Shown here piece by piece: positions 34,801 through 46,600 of a stretch of DNA of 64,000 nt. Position numbers and translations under genes: made by a program. How positions within the stretch are numbered: the first letter of the stretch is position 1; every line of letters starts with the position of its first letter. A model generated the notes under the pieces. It was not told where the DNA came from and did no database searches. It saw nothing but the letters and a program-made list of their open reading frames with translations. Origin of the DNA: Craterostigma plantagineum (Eukaryota > Streptophyta > Magnoliopsida > Lamiales > Linderniaceae); contig JAPQWV010000481.1 of NCBI GenBank assembly GCA_027422505.1, forward strand, positions 248,001 through 312,000, in the 5' to 3' direction.

Positions 34801-35326
34801 GTCTTAGCGGTAACCCAACCTTGAGAATCAGAGATTCCGAAACCTTGGTTCAATGGGAAAACTAACTTTTGACAGTTCAGTGAAACACTTGAAAACTACA
34901 CTCATTCCAAAAAACCGTCAAGTGTGAAATCTGCCTAAGTGGTGAGGTTAAGTTTAGGACTTTTAATGATTCCTATACCTACGGATGGAGTAAGGCAGAT
35001 ACTCTTTATAGGAGAATAGCCTTTATAAATGAATAAGTAAATTGTCCACTTATAAACGAACACTTACTAAACCGAGATATGGTGCAAGGCCGAAATGGAC
35101 ACAACGTGAGAACAAGAAATTGTTAGATCTGCCATTGTGTGAGTATTGTTGTGGTGCACACAAATGGCCGGTAAGCTCAAAGCATCGCGCTACTAACCGT
35201 ATAGTGTATCCGATAATATTTCACTAAAGAAGATTCAAAGTCACAAGCTATCTTTCTTGATGCAATGATGGTTCGTCGGGACTTTTAGATATTGTAAACA
35301 TGCATTATTTCATTCATGTGGGGGGT

Positions 35327-35750
35327 TGTTGGAAAAGGTGTGAATGAAATAAACCTAAAGAAACAAAATTAATCCTAAGAGGTACATTAGAAGAGGTGTG
35401 TTAATTAAGCAAAAGATTTTTATGAATTCCTTAACATAAAGTTGTCTTTCTTCATGAATAGACACATGTAAAATGACACTTCTCTTGGTAATGAACACCT
35501 ATACCATAAATACCCCATATAGTTAGCATTTAAGTCATTAAAAGAGCATTCAAAAATTCTCTGCATTTCACTCATGGCATTTGTGTTCTTGTTAGTCCCA
35601 AAGCAAGAGTATTTGTTCGGCGAAGTTTGGCGTATTTGAGATACCACTATATTCCAAACGTAAGTGATACCTCGGAGGCATTTACCGTAAACCGTAGGTA
35701 TTCGCGGTGTAATTTCGTCCTCAAGAGAGCCGTGCCTCGACTTGTCACTC
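35327..35750 (+). repeat. 3' LTR of the 30.3-35.8 kb Copia
   Basis: Starts TGTTGGAAAAGGTGTG and is collinear with the 5' LTR until about 35747, where the end is blurred by small deletions. Confidence 0.8.
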
Positions 35751-35755
35751 TAAAA

Positions 35756-36539
35756 ATTTAACGTGTTTGAGATGGCGATTTAGGTTACCAATGGATATGA
35801 GAGGGTCTACGGAGGTGTGGGCGTCGTTGAGAATCGATAAAATCAAACAATTGAGAGATTAGCTTATGGTGCTCACGGTGGTTGCTCACGGTAGGTGGAC
35901 ACCATAGCAAACCTCTATATAATATATAATATATATATATATATTTATATATATCAACATCATTCTGCACTAATAAAAATAGTAACAAATCACTTGAATA
36001 TTTTATAGTACTACATGGTTTATCATGTCCAGTCTTCAACATTTTTTTCGTGGTTCATTTTAATTATTTTTGCCTACTCTCAAATTATTTCCTAACTCCG
36101 CTTTGTGCTGGTACAGGACAAAGTTTCTCAATAGGTAGGGATAAATACGAATGACGAGAAATTCTGTAAAATCATGCTAACTAACGCGGCTTTTCCTCCA
36201 CGAATCATTCAACTTTGTGGTATCATATTCTTTTTGCAATCTTTCTCTTCTTTCATCATGGCATTTCTTCTCTAATCATGGCATGCCTGTATCTATCCGT
36301 CTTTATTGATAATTGAAGATATGATAGAGAACAACACACAGAAATTCACTGAAGTGCCAAATAATGGGTTCAAAATCTGAATGGTCGACATTGCTCAACA
36401 TATACATTTCCATACAAATTGTTTCGAAACATTAGATTGATAAAAACAATGTTTGGATACCTACTAATGATAAAATATATGAGCACTTCCCTAATATTAT
36501 TTACCTGATTTTTATTCTCCCACGTCATGGGACACTCTT
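35756..36539. other. AT-rich spacer
   Basis: Contains a TA microsatellite (about 35918-35955). No gene is recognised. Confidence 0.4.
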
Positions 36540-38110
36540 CAAGTTGACAAGAAATCTCAATTTCAATGACCAAGTCTTTGAATAGGTAAGTTTTCTTATT
36601 TAGTTCTTATGTTGTTATACTTCACTTTTGTAGCAATTGGTTGCCAGAATATACGAGGGGTTGTGGTTGATTTGGGATGGCGACTAACAATAAGGTACTC
36701 TCCAAAGTGCATTATTTCGTAAAAGGTATTGGGAAAATGCCCATAGCCGTTCACAATATTTTTAACAAGAAAATGTTTGCATTTGAAGATCTTATATATG
36801 TCAGCAAAGGTTCAATGAACTACATTCAAGATATAATGTACATGTTACTGTACTATATGATCTGACAAGAAAATCAATACGAACTATTTCGAAATTCATC
36901 AGTGACTTCCAAAGATAGAGCAGAATCTTGGTAAGTTAATCATTGTTTTACAAAATAGAGTACAATTATTACATATAACTCCACATTCATGTATATATAA
37001 TTTTTGTACAGGAAAAATTAGCAGCATGATGGACAATGAATGGCAGAAAATGAGGTAATATTCCTTCTGCTAAGGATGTATTGCCTGACGGCATCAAAAA
37101 AGAAAGAAAAATAAGGGTGCATCGCTTTTGGCTAAGAGAGCACCCTAAAATTTCGACGCAAGCCACACTGACTACATTGCGGAAACGATCTAAGAACGCA
37201 AGTACAGATCCATGGGCTATAGACGTTTGATTTCAAAAAATCTCTCCAAAGACTCAATGCTTGCCATTCATGTGGAGAAAAGCTCGAAATTGTTTCCATG
37301 CGTATCTGCAGCGATAGGAACAACGAACAAGAAGGACTATCACTACAATATTATGAGAAGAACGTGGCATTCCATTCTTCAAAGATCTTATGGCAAAAGG
37401 AACATTACATGACGAGGTACACAAGTTACAATATTTCATGTATATTGTATACGCAAATTTGTCTTATATATTTTGTTCTTGAACAACACATAGATGAATG
37501 CCTACGGGGATTCATCGAGAAACAGAGGCATGCAAAATTTGAAAACTCAAGCGTTCCGTTTATGCATACAACATTCAACCAAATTGTTGCAACAGAATTT
37601 AGGAGTGATGGGCATATAGACCTATCCGCCCTTCGCACACATGTACAGGGTATCGTGGAGAATTGGTCGTCTATTCCATGGCAAGAGCAGATCTTATAAT
37701 TATTCCAGTGAACATTAATGAATATCACCGGATACTATGCATTGTTAATTATAGAAAACAATCAATAATAGTGCACTAGTCTGAACCTTCGGATATGAGA
37801 TCTTTGAAAAGGCTTTTCAAATAACACAGCTTATGATACTATATATTCTTCGAGATTTGGGCATGACAGACTTGCAAAACCCTTAATATATTTATTTTGG
37901 ACAATTACTATTTTGTAAATTAATTTTTTATTTCTTTTGTCTGTACAAGTCAGCGGCAAATGTGGTGTATACATGTTGCGATCGGCTCTTTCATTGATGT
38001 GTGTAAACAACGATATGCACGATGTTTCGTCCGTGGAGATTCAGGATTTCAAGGAATTCCTCATCATATCAATAGTCTTCAACAACTGGTCATAGTTCTT
38101 GGAACCGATG
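36540..38110 (+). pseudogene. Unrecognised multi-exon gene relic
   Basis: Several stretches read like conserved protein, separated by non-coding DNA. 36677-36865 has VHYFVKGIGKMPIAVHNIFN and EDLIYVSKGSMNYIQDI. 37298-37412 has SLQYYEKNVAFHSSKILWQK. 37480-37697 has DECLRGFIEKQRHAKFENSS and ATEFRSDGHIDLSALRTHVQ. About 37950-38080 has CGVYMLRSALSLMCVNNDMH. GT and AG borders fit some edges (for example the GT at about 37415). I do not recognise the family. Frame changes (37116-37250) and a stop after LLYYMI suggest a pseudogene or a mis-spliced model. Composition is AT-rich like its flanks. Confidence 0.35.
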
Positions 38111-38289
38111 ATATAAATATGTCATTGCCTGTCTAGATCTTTTAATATTTTACAGACGATAAAAGATTTACTTTAAATATTGCGTCCACTTAAAAAGGTA
38201 ACACAAATCATGGTTCATGGGCTAACAAATTGAGTATATTGCGATCACATTAACATATATCTCAGAATATATAGTGCGAAGGTTGAAGA

Positions 38290-38560
38290 CTGTGTCACAT
38301 CTGTGCGACCAAAAGAACGATGTTTAAGTTGTATGATTGCAAGACTGTGGGGCTGCACTACTTAAACATTGTAAGGCTGTACAATGCACAGTTATGAGAC
38401 TGCACTCGGCTATGAGACAACACTACTTAAACATTGTAAGACTGTAAGATTGCACAACTTCTTTTAAACATTGTAAGACTGTACGATGCATAACTATCAG
38501 ACTGCACTACTTAGACATTATAAGACTGTAAGACTGTACGACTGTGAGACTGTAGATTAT
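38290..38560. repeat. Degenerate tandem repeat (ACATTGTAAGACTGTA)
   Basis: About eight imperfect units of roughly 25-45 bp combine acattgtaagactgta, gactgcactacttaa and atgcacagttatgag. Confidence 0.7.
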
Positions 38561-38725
38561 GTTTTTTACTCTTGTTTTTATAAAAAGTTAAGGATAATCA
38601 TGCAATAATTTTATATTACACAATAAAAAGATTGATGTGTTTGACAAATCTGGCTGATAAAATAAAAACCTGAAAATGGTGTTTATATGACAAAAATAGC
38701 CCCGTGCGAGTTGGTATGTAACAAG

Positions 38726-39149
38726 TGTTGGGCTTAGGCCCATTTTTGTGCATTTGTTATTTATCCCACACTGGATATAATAATAAAGCATGGGGGTTCC
38801 CCTCCTATAAAAGGAGGGTTATACCCTAAGTTACAGGCACACCAACATATCGAAAAGTTATTTATGTTAACAATTAACTCTAGGAAAATTCCATTTGGGT
38901 GAGAGTTTAAGTTAGCCGGTAGAATTACTTTCGGGTTGTTGTTGTCGCATTTCGGGTTTAGGCGAGCGTAGAAGAATTGCGTGATTGTAATAGTCACATT
39001 GTGGATTTTATGCGGCCTTGTTGCCCGGGTGTTTTTCCCTCTTCGTTAAGAGGGTTTTCCACGTTAAATCTTTGTGTTGTTATTTTCTCCTGTTTATATT
39101 TCCGCGATGGAACTTGGGCAGAATTTCGGTACGGCTGGATTTCCCAACA
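38726..39149 (+). repeat. 5' LTR of the 38.7-kb derivative
   Basis: Starts TGTTGGGCTTAGGCCC and ends TTCCCAACA. CTATAAAAGGAG (about 38805-38816) is a good TATA box and is repeated in the other LTR. Confidence 0.9.
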
Positions 39150-39998
39150 AGTGGTGTCAGAGTGAGGTTAAACCTTATTGGCGTTCTGAGTATGCTCTGT
39201 GGTTGCAGCGGTTTCTGATCTTCCACATCATAAAAATACCTAAGAGGTTTGTTGGTGCAGTGGAGCTAGTGGCAGGTGGAGCTTGAGCGCAGAATGGTTT
39301 TCGGCAGACGAGTTGCTGGTTTTCTGCGAAGTTCGTTTTCACTAATCCACGAAGATGTCTGGAAATAGTTTTCGAATCTATCAAGATTTGATGTGGAGAA
39401 GTTCGACGGAAGAATCAACTTTGGCTTGTGGCAAGTGCAAGTCAAGGATGTATTGATTCAGTCGGGGTTACACAAGGCTTCAAAGGGCAAGGAAGTTCCC
39501 AAAGGCGGTGCTACCAGCAGCACTGAGAAAACAGCTGGTGTTATTTGCTAGACGTGTGGACAATCTGAGCACTTGAAAAGAAATTGTCAAAAAGGTGGAG
39601 CAAGTTCGGCAAGCAGCTCCAAGTCGGTAAGTGGAGATACTGAAAAAGACGCTAATTTCGTCTCTCTCTCCACGGATGAGTTTGCTAAGAGAGACAATGG
39701 TCTCCTTATGGCATGTCACTAAGTGTCATGAGAGAGGCGTGTTACTATTAGCGGTCCACAGTTTACACGCATGCATTTGTTTGGCGTGTATGCAAGTGTG
39801 TGGTGAAAATTTCGTGTCGAGGGCTGGTGAGCTTCTTGGCAAGCCAAGCGTGGAAGTTTCACCATAGATTTCAGCAAGATTATTGCGACATGGGCCGAAG
39901 AAATGCTTTGATGCGATTCCGAGTGAATATGCTTTTATGGTGGAGCATGATGGCGGAAGCCAAGTCAAGCAAGACGGACAAAGTCACAAGGTGAAGGT

Positions 39999-40416
39999 TG
40001 TTGGGCTTAGGCCCATTTTTATGCCTTTGTTATTTATCCCACACCGGATACAACAATAAGGCACGGGGGTTCCCTCTACTATAAAAGGAGAGCTACTGAA
40101 TTATAGTCACACCAACACATTGGGAAGTTATTTGTATTAACAATTCATTCTAGGAAAATTCCCTTTGGGTGAGAGTTTAAGTTAGCCGGTAGAATTACTT
40201 TCGGGTCGTTGTTGTCGGATTTTGGATGTAGGCGAGCGTAGAAGAATTGTGTGATTGTAATAGTCACATAGTGGATTTTATGCGGCCTTGTTGCCCGGGT
40301 GTTTTTTTCCTCTTCGTTAACAGAGGGTTTTCCACGTTAAATCTTTGTGTTGTCACCTGTTTATATTTCTGCGACGGATCTTGGGCGGAATTTCGGTACG
40401 GTCGGAATTCCCAACC
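39999..40416 (+). repeat. 3' LTR of the 38.7-kb derivative
   Basis: Starts TGTTGGGCTTAGGCCC and ends CCCAACC, so the terminal CA has been lost by one substitution. It differs from the 5' LTR at a modest number of sites and a few small indels. Confidence 0.88.
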
Positions 40417-40489
40417 TCCATTTTTGTTATGTTTGTCTTGATAAAAATCATACATAACATTGGTTTGGTACATCTACATATAAATATGC

Positions 40490-40900
40490 AATTGAATAAA
40501 ATTTTTACACATAGGTACCCATGTCAGAAAGATAGGTACCCGATTTAATTTTTACCAGTTTCTTTAGTCATGACGTACCTTCCTATGTGTATATTGCGTA
40601 CCATAGCACGTTGATATAGGGTACCTAAATGTAGCATACGTCGTAGCTACGGCATACCTGTGTGTTACATAGGGCGTTCCTAAATGTAACATACGTCGTA
40701 CCATTTTCTGTTATATAGGGTAGTCAAATGTGTTGATATAGGGTACCCAAATGTGTTCTATGGTGTACCTGCGGGGATCGGGTACCTATGTGCAAAAAAT
40801 TTATTCTGTTAGGTACCTACATATAAAAAATCCTGACAGGGTACTAAATTACAAGTTTTTATCCAAATGGGTATTTTTGGGTAGATACCCCATTGTTTTT
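40490..40900. repeat. Degenerate GGTACC/GTACCC-rich patch
   Basis: aggtaccc, gggtaccta and cgtacc words recur about a dozen times over 400 bp, with longer partial repeats (tgatatagggtacc twice, acatacgtcgtacc twice). No coding. It may be a MITE arm or a decayed satellite. Confidence 0.45.
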
Positions 40901-41640
40901 AGATTATCTTCTTTTTTCAGACTTTTTACCGATATCACAACTAATTGATGCGCATTCCAACAATTGTCGATATGACGTGATAAATGAATAGGTGGTAACG
41001 GAGTGGAGGTGGGGGTCCTCGTTGTATCTCATTGTCTATGAATTAGGTTGATGATCAACATCGTATAATTAAATAGAAATTGTGATAACCGATGATGTAG
41101 GTGTAGTAATAATAATAGTATAGACGTTATTAAATTACAATATAGTTATCATTATTGTCTTTCAATTGCTATAATGTATAAACTAAGACGATAACTGCAT
41201 CACATGATAATGAATAAAATAAGCCCCGGCGGAAAGGAAACCTGGAATGTGCTTATCCTTGTGATTGAGAGAGCAATATCCTTCCAAAATACCATGGCAT
41301 GTGAATGCTTACCATTTGTAGTAACTAGTATTTCTCCGGACTTCTACGTGGCATGTGCTTAAAATATAAATATATTTAATGTTATTATCCATTTCGAGAT
41401 TTATAATTTTTAATTTGATAGATGAAATATATGTTTAAATATAAAAAAGAATAATGTGTAGGGTGATAAATACAATACTAGAAAAGTTTAAAGTGATGTT
41501 ATAATTAGTCAATTAATTCAATTATAAATAGATGGAGTAAACTGTAAATAAGTTGATAGACAAAGTGACGGTTTAAGTCACACCTCACTCTGTAATAGAA
41601 TAGATAGAATATATAAGGATTGATCATACCCATATCTAAC
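40901..41640. other. AT-rich spacer
   Basis: No gene or mobile-element ends are seen. Confidence 0.45.
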
Positions 41641-41648
41641 AGTATCAC

Positions 41649-42525
41649 TAGGGCTGGGGAAAAATACCGAAATACCGAAATACCGTCCTTATCGTATCGA
41701 ATCGTATCGAAAATATCGAAAATTTTGGTATACCGAAGTTTTTGGTAAGGTATGATACCGTACCGAAAATTTTCGGTACGGTAATGGTATGAAAGTTTTT
41801 TAAATTAGGTATACCGATTATACCGAATACCGAAATACTAAAATTTTTAATATATTTTATATATATACACACCTACATATATTATATTATTTCAAAAAAT
41901 ATAAAATGAAAAATTAAGGATCTTCATAAACTTATTTAGTCCATAAATTATTAACTTATACATAATTTTCTAAGATAGGCCCACCATATTTTACTTATGT
42001 AACTCAAGTAACGTTTAATTTTTGTCTTTTTAATGTGTGTTTTTTTCAGGATTTTGAAAGCGTGAAGATGCAACGCAATTACTTTTTGTTAATCTTCACT
42101 AATTTTGTTAAATATAGCCGCTTCAATCTGTATATAGAGTTGTATTTTGTGGTAAAGTAAAGTTTTTTGCCTTACCAAGGATACTGGCTAAAATATGTAA
42201 ATTATTTAAGGTTAAAAAATCTTTTTATTTTAAAAATTTGTTATTAATAATCTATCTTATTGGGGCCTAAGGAGTTTGAATTGATTAAAAATTCCAAAGC
42301 AACGAATTAATTAGTTACAAGACATGCATGGTATAACCCCTGTGTGAATGGTATAGAAGGCATGATACCGATACCATACCGAAATTTCGGTATGATACCG
42401 TATCGAAATTTAAGGTATACCGAAATATTGGTATGGTATTGATATGATTTTTTTGGATACCGAAATTTCGGTACGGTATACGGTATCATAGTTTTGGTAC
42501 GGTATACCGTACCGAACCACTTCTA
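41649..42525. mobile_element. hAT-like element (TACCGAAAT type)
   Basis: AGTATCAC flanks it on both sides (41641-41648 and 42526-42533), an 8-bp duplication. The ends are TAGGGCTGGG and, reverse-complemented, TAGAAGTGGT, sharing only TAG--- TGG, but both arms are filled with inverted taccgaaat/atttcggta repeats. The AT-rich centre is not coding. Confidence 0.8.
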
Positions 42526-42533
42526 AGTATCAC

Positions 42534-43656
42534 CGTTGTATTATAATGTTGAGTAAGTCAAATCATTAGATATGACAAAATTAGATAATTACAAACTTAG
42601 GTATCCAGATTTACAAATTTTCTCATGTTTTGGAAAAAAAAAAAAAAAACACAGAGATGGTAGTGAGTAAGAGCATCTCAAATAGTACATCATAATCCAC
42701 AAAAATAGCGAAAATACTGCAAATCAAAATGCGTTGTTACATTTCTCACTTATCTTTTGAACGCATCTTTGCATTTCTCTACCCCATTATGCGCTTGTAT
42801 TTTTAATATCACATATAAACCATTTTAGTTATTTTAATTATTAAAGAACACAAATAATATAAATAAACAATAAAAATATGTAGAAGGTCTTTTTTATTTG
42901 TATACAAGTCCTAATTTCGATTTATATTATATAGGCATTATTTTATTTTGTTTTTTAAATATAATCGTATAATATCATTTGAAATTTATAAAACATATGG
43001 GTAGTATTAAAACTTTGTAATAGCATTTATGGAAGAGAATATTAAATAATGGTACTTTTTAGTTTCAGAATTGGTTTGTCGCTTAGAGAAGAATAACTGC
43101 ATTTTGAGTTGGAGAATGAGTGAGAATGAATATTTCCGTTGGAGATGGTCTAACCGAAGACCTTTTTTTTTTTTTTTTCTAATTAATCCAATACCATTCA
43201 CATTTCCTAATAGAAAAATAAAAGAAAAAAACAGTGAAAAGAGAACTAAATCAGTAAACGAAACCAAAGGAACCAGGAGCAAACTCAGCAAGCAATGCTG
43301 GAATCGTGATATATTAATATCACCGAGGAAAACAGATAACCATTAAATATCCAAAAAGTGATTCACACTTTTATGCATAGTTTTGTTCTATCTTTTGTCA
43401 CCGTGTGTCGTGTCAAGTGTTTGTCTGCACGCTAGTGTGCCAATGCTGTTATAATTCTCCAAGTTTTAAGTAAAATAAAGATAAATAAAGAAAATAAAGA
43501 ACGAAAAGCTTTATATGTCATGTGTCAAGTAGAAGAAACTCATCATTCTCGCCTTGGCATTATTCATTTGTGCATTTAACGCCCTCCATAACAAGAAAGC
43601 TTTTTGTTTTTTTTTTTGTTTTTGTTCTTTTTCATTCTTCTTCTGTCTCGTATTCG
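42534..43656. other. Upstream region and 5' UTR of the beta-galactosidase gene
   Basis: AT-rich with an A run (about 42633-42650) and a T run (about 43160-43178). A weak TATA-like TTATATG lies at 43511-43517, about 140 nt before the ATG. The stretch just before the ATG is T-rich, as in many plant leaders. No upstream gene is seen. Confidence 0.4.
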
Positions 43657-46600
43657 ATGGCAGCTTCAAAATGCATTTTGTTTGTCGGTTTAATCGTCTT
43701 GTGTGCTGTTCGTTTTTCACGGTGCAGTGTTACATATGATAGAAAGGCTCTCCTTATCAATGGCCAGAGAAGAATTCTATTTTCTGGCTCAATACATTAT
43801 CCAAGAAGCACACCTGATGTGAGTTTCGTTACTTCATTTTTCTTGTAATAAAATTCATTATATTCCCTTTTTTTTTTCCTTCAATGCAGATGTGGGAAGG
43901 TCTCATTAAAAAGGCAAAAGATGGAGGTTTAGATGCCATAGACACTTATGTGTTTTGGGACATTCATGAACCTTCACCTGGAATTGTAAACCTCTCTCTA
44001 TCTCTCTCTATAATTATATTTATTTATCCTTCGACCAAGTAATGTGCTGAAATTCTCTTTTCACTTTTTATAATTTTTTTGGGTTCTGTCAAGTACAACT
44101 TCGAGGGAAGAAATGATATAGTTCGGTTCGTGAAATTGGTCCAAAGAGCAGGTTTATACATGCATCTGCGGATTGGCCCTTATGTTTGTGCAGAGTGGAA
44201 CTTTGGGTAATGATATGTATTCCTTTTTCTTTTTAATTATGTTTTAACTCAAGGTCGATGATTGCACTTAAGCTACCTTGAAAATCTTCAGAGGTTTTCC
44301 AGTTTGGCTCAAGTATGTTCCTGGGATGAAGTTTCGAACTGATAATGAGCCTTTCAAGGTATAGTTTGTTGGTCATATTCAGAACATTTTGTATAATTTT
44401 TTTTTTCCTTTCATAGTTTAAGTTTAATTTCTGGGTAGATGGCAATGCAAAGATTTACCACGAAAATTGTCGAAATGATGAAGTATGAGGGACTGTTTCA
44501 ATCTCAGGGCGGGCCTATTATTCTTTCTCAGGCACGTACGCTCTCTTGCTATCACCTATCTTGTTATTCTCTCTGTTTTCTCTGTTATTAATAATCATCA
44601 TAATGTATTACATTACACAGATTGAAAACGAGTATGAAAGCAGAAACCTCGGACCTTCTGGCCATGCATATATGACCTGGGCTGCCAAAATGGCTCTTGA
44701 CTTGAACACCGGTGTTCCGTGGGTTATGTGTAAGGAAGACCATGCGCCTGACCCTCTGGTAATATAACAATAACAATTACTTTTGTCCCTTTTAATTTGG
44801 TTTCTGTTGGCATTTTCCTGACAGAAAAAGGTTCTTGTTTCGGCAGATCAATACCTGCAATGGTTTCTACTGCGATTACTTCTCTCCCAACAAACCTTAC
44901 AAGCCCACGATTTGGACCGAGGCTTGGACTGGCTGGTAAGCCTCGAGCTAGGCCACAGAGCTTATGTATATTTTTTATGTTCTTATGGTATTAATTTAGT
45001 TGTCGTCTTTTTTTCCCTTTTCTCAAGGTTCGAAGATTTTGGCGGGCCGATCCATCACCGGCCCGTCGAAGATTTGGCGTTCGCCGTTGCTAGATTCATC
45101 CAAAAAGGAGGCTCCTTCGTAAACTACTACATGGTATGGTATATATGCAACATTTCTCTTAAACATATTGATTCCTTTAATCAAATGTAATGTTTCTCAG
45201 TATCATGGAGGAACCAACTTTGGTAGGTCAGCTGGTGGTCCTTTCATAACCACGAGCTACGACTATGATGCACCCATCGATGAATACGGTAAGCAAGCGT
45301 ATCTATGGTGCGCTCTTCGCTTGTATTGTCTTTCATTTTCATTACCATCTGATCCGCTCGCTCTCTTTCACAGGATTACTCAGACAGCCCAAGTATGACC
45401 ATCTCAAGGAGTTCCACAACGCGATGAAACAGTGCGAGGGCGCCTTGGTTTCTGCAGATCCAGCCGTTACACCTCTGGGAAATTACGAACATGTACGTCG
45501 AATTTCATCTTTCTTTGCAGCGTCGAAGATGAGGGAGCCAATACCTTTTGTTCTGGTCTCTTCATCATCTTCAGGCACACGTGTTCTTGGATTCTAAGTC
45601 CGGTCGTTGCGCGGCTTTTTTGACAAACTACCATTTCGACACGCCCGCAAGAGTCACGTTCAATGGTCTGCACTATGATCTTCCTCCTTGGTCCATCAGC
45701 ATACTTCCCGACTGCATAAATGTCGTTTTTAACACCGCCAGAGTAAGCCCATATGCCATTAAGGAACCTATCGGTTGTATATTTACAGTTCCCGTTTTCC
45801 AATATTGTTCGGATCGCAACGCCTGCAGGTGGGGTCTAAGACGTCTTGGCCACAGATGTTGCCCACACAAGTCGGAATGTTGTCTTGGGAATCATTCAGC
45901 GAAGACATATCAGCCGAGGATGTCGATGCCAAGTTCTCAGTTGTTGGGCTGTTAGAACAGTTGAATGTCACCAGGGATGCTAGTGACTACCTTTGGTACA
46001 TGACTAGGTAAAAAACACACACTGACACCCAATTCAATAACCTTGAACTGAAAACTTTTATCCGTTACGTATTGTAAGTTTCTATATAACAGTGTAGACA
46101 TAAGCCCAAGTGAATCGTTCCTACGTAGAGGCAGCCATCCGTCTTTAACGGTTAACTCAGCCGGACATGGCTTGCACGTCTTTATAAATGGGCAACTTTC
46201 TGGCAAGTGATCAAAAGCTACATCGTATAGTCCATCGTTGCATACTTGTATTCATTTCTTTTGAAATGAACGTTTTTTTTTTTCTAAAACAAACTATATC
46301 AATATATGTACAGGATCTGCTTTTGGAAGTCGTGAAAACCCGAGAATCACGTTCACGGGCAACGCCAATTTCCATGCTGGACTCAATAACATTGCCCTAC
46401 TAAGCGTAGCCGTTGGATTACCGGTTAGTGCAGCGTAGGCGCCAGTTCCTTCACTCCCTTTTTCTTTATTTTATTTGGTTGAATCTTCTCTTAGGTGGGT
46501 TAAAACATGATATAGAACAATGGTCGCGGTTTCGAAACGTGGAAGACTGGCGTCATCGGACCAGTTGTCTTACATGGGCTGGATATTGGAGATAGAGATG

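Larger units (their letters stand above)
30338..35755 (+). mobile_element. Copia retrotransposon, full-length but dead
   Basis: Two LTRs of about 430 bp in the same orientation (30338-30779 and 35327-about 35750) enclose a Copia gag-pol relic. A polypurine tract (about 35316-35326, tgtgggggg) abuts the 3' LTR. I find no TGGTATCAGAG primer site after the 5' LTR, so this family may use another tRNA or the site has decayed. ATTTA occurs before the 5' LTR (30333-30337) and near the 3' LTR end (35756-35760), a possible 5-bp duplication. Confidence 0.9.
38726..40416 (+). mobile_element. Non-autonomous Copia derivative (two LTRs, gag remnant only)
   Basis: Similar LTRs (38726-39149 and 39999-40416) flank only 849 bp. 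The primer site follows the 5' LTR after two bases (39152, TGGTGTCAGAG, one base off the Met-tRNA site). A purine-rich tract precedes the 3' LTR. The interior retains gag pieces of Tnt1-type: FDVEKFDGRINFGLWQVQVK (about 39380) and a knuckle CGQSEHLKRNCQKG (about 39558-39600). No protease, integrase or reverse transcriptase is present, so it would need helper proteins. The flanks (ACAAG; CTCCA) do not form a duplication. Confidence 0.88.

Noticed and set aside
43522..43656. Upstream in-frame ATG extending the beta-galactosidase by 45 residues
   Set aside because: The ATG at 43657 is directly followed by a good signal peptide and mature SVTYD start; the extension is low-complexity [10 protein letters not shown] from a T-rich leader.
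46490..46515. Acceptor at CTTAG (about 46495) for exon 15
   Set aside because: It would bring an in-frame TAG before the conserved NGRGFETW segment; the AG at 46514-46515 keeps the frame.
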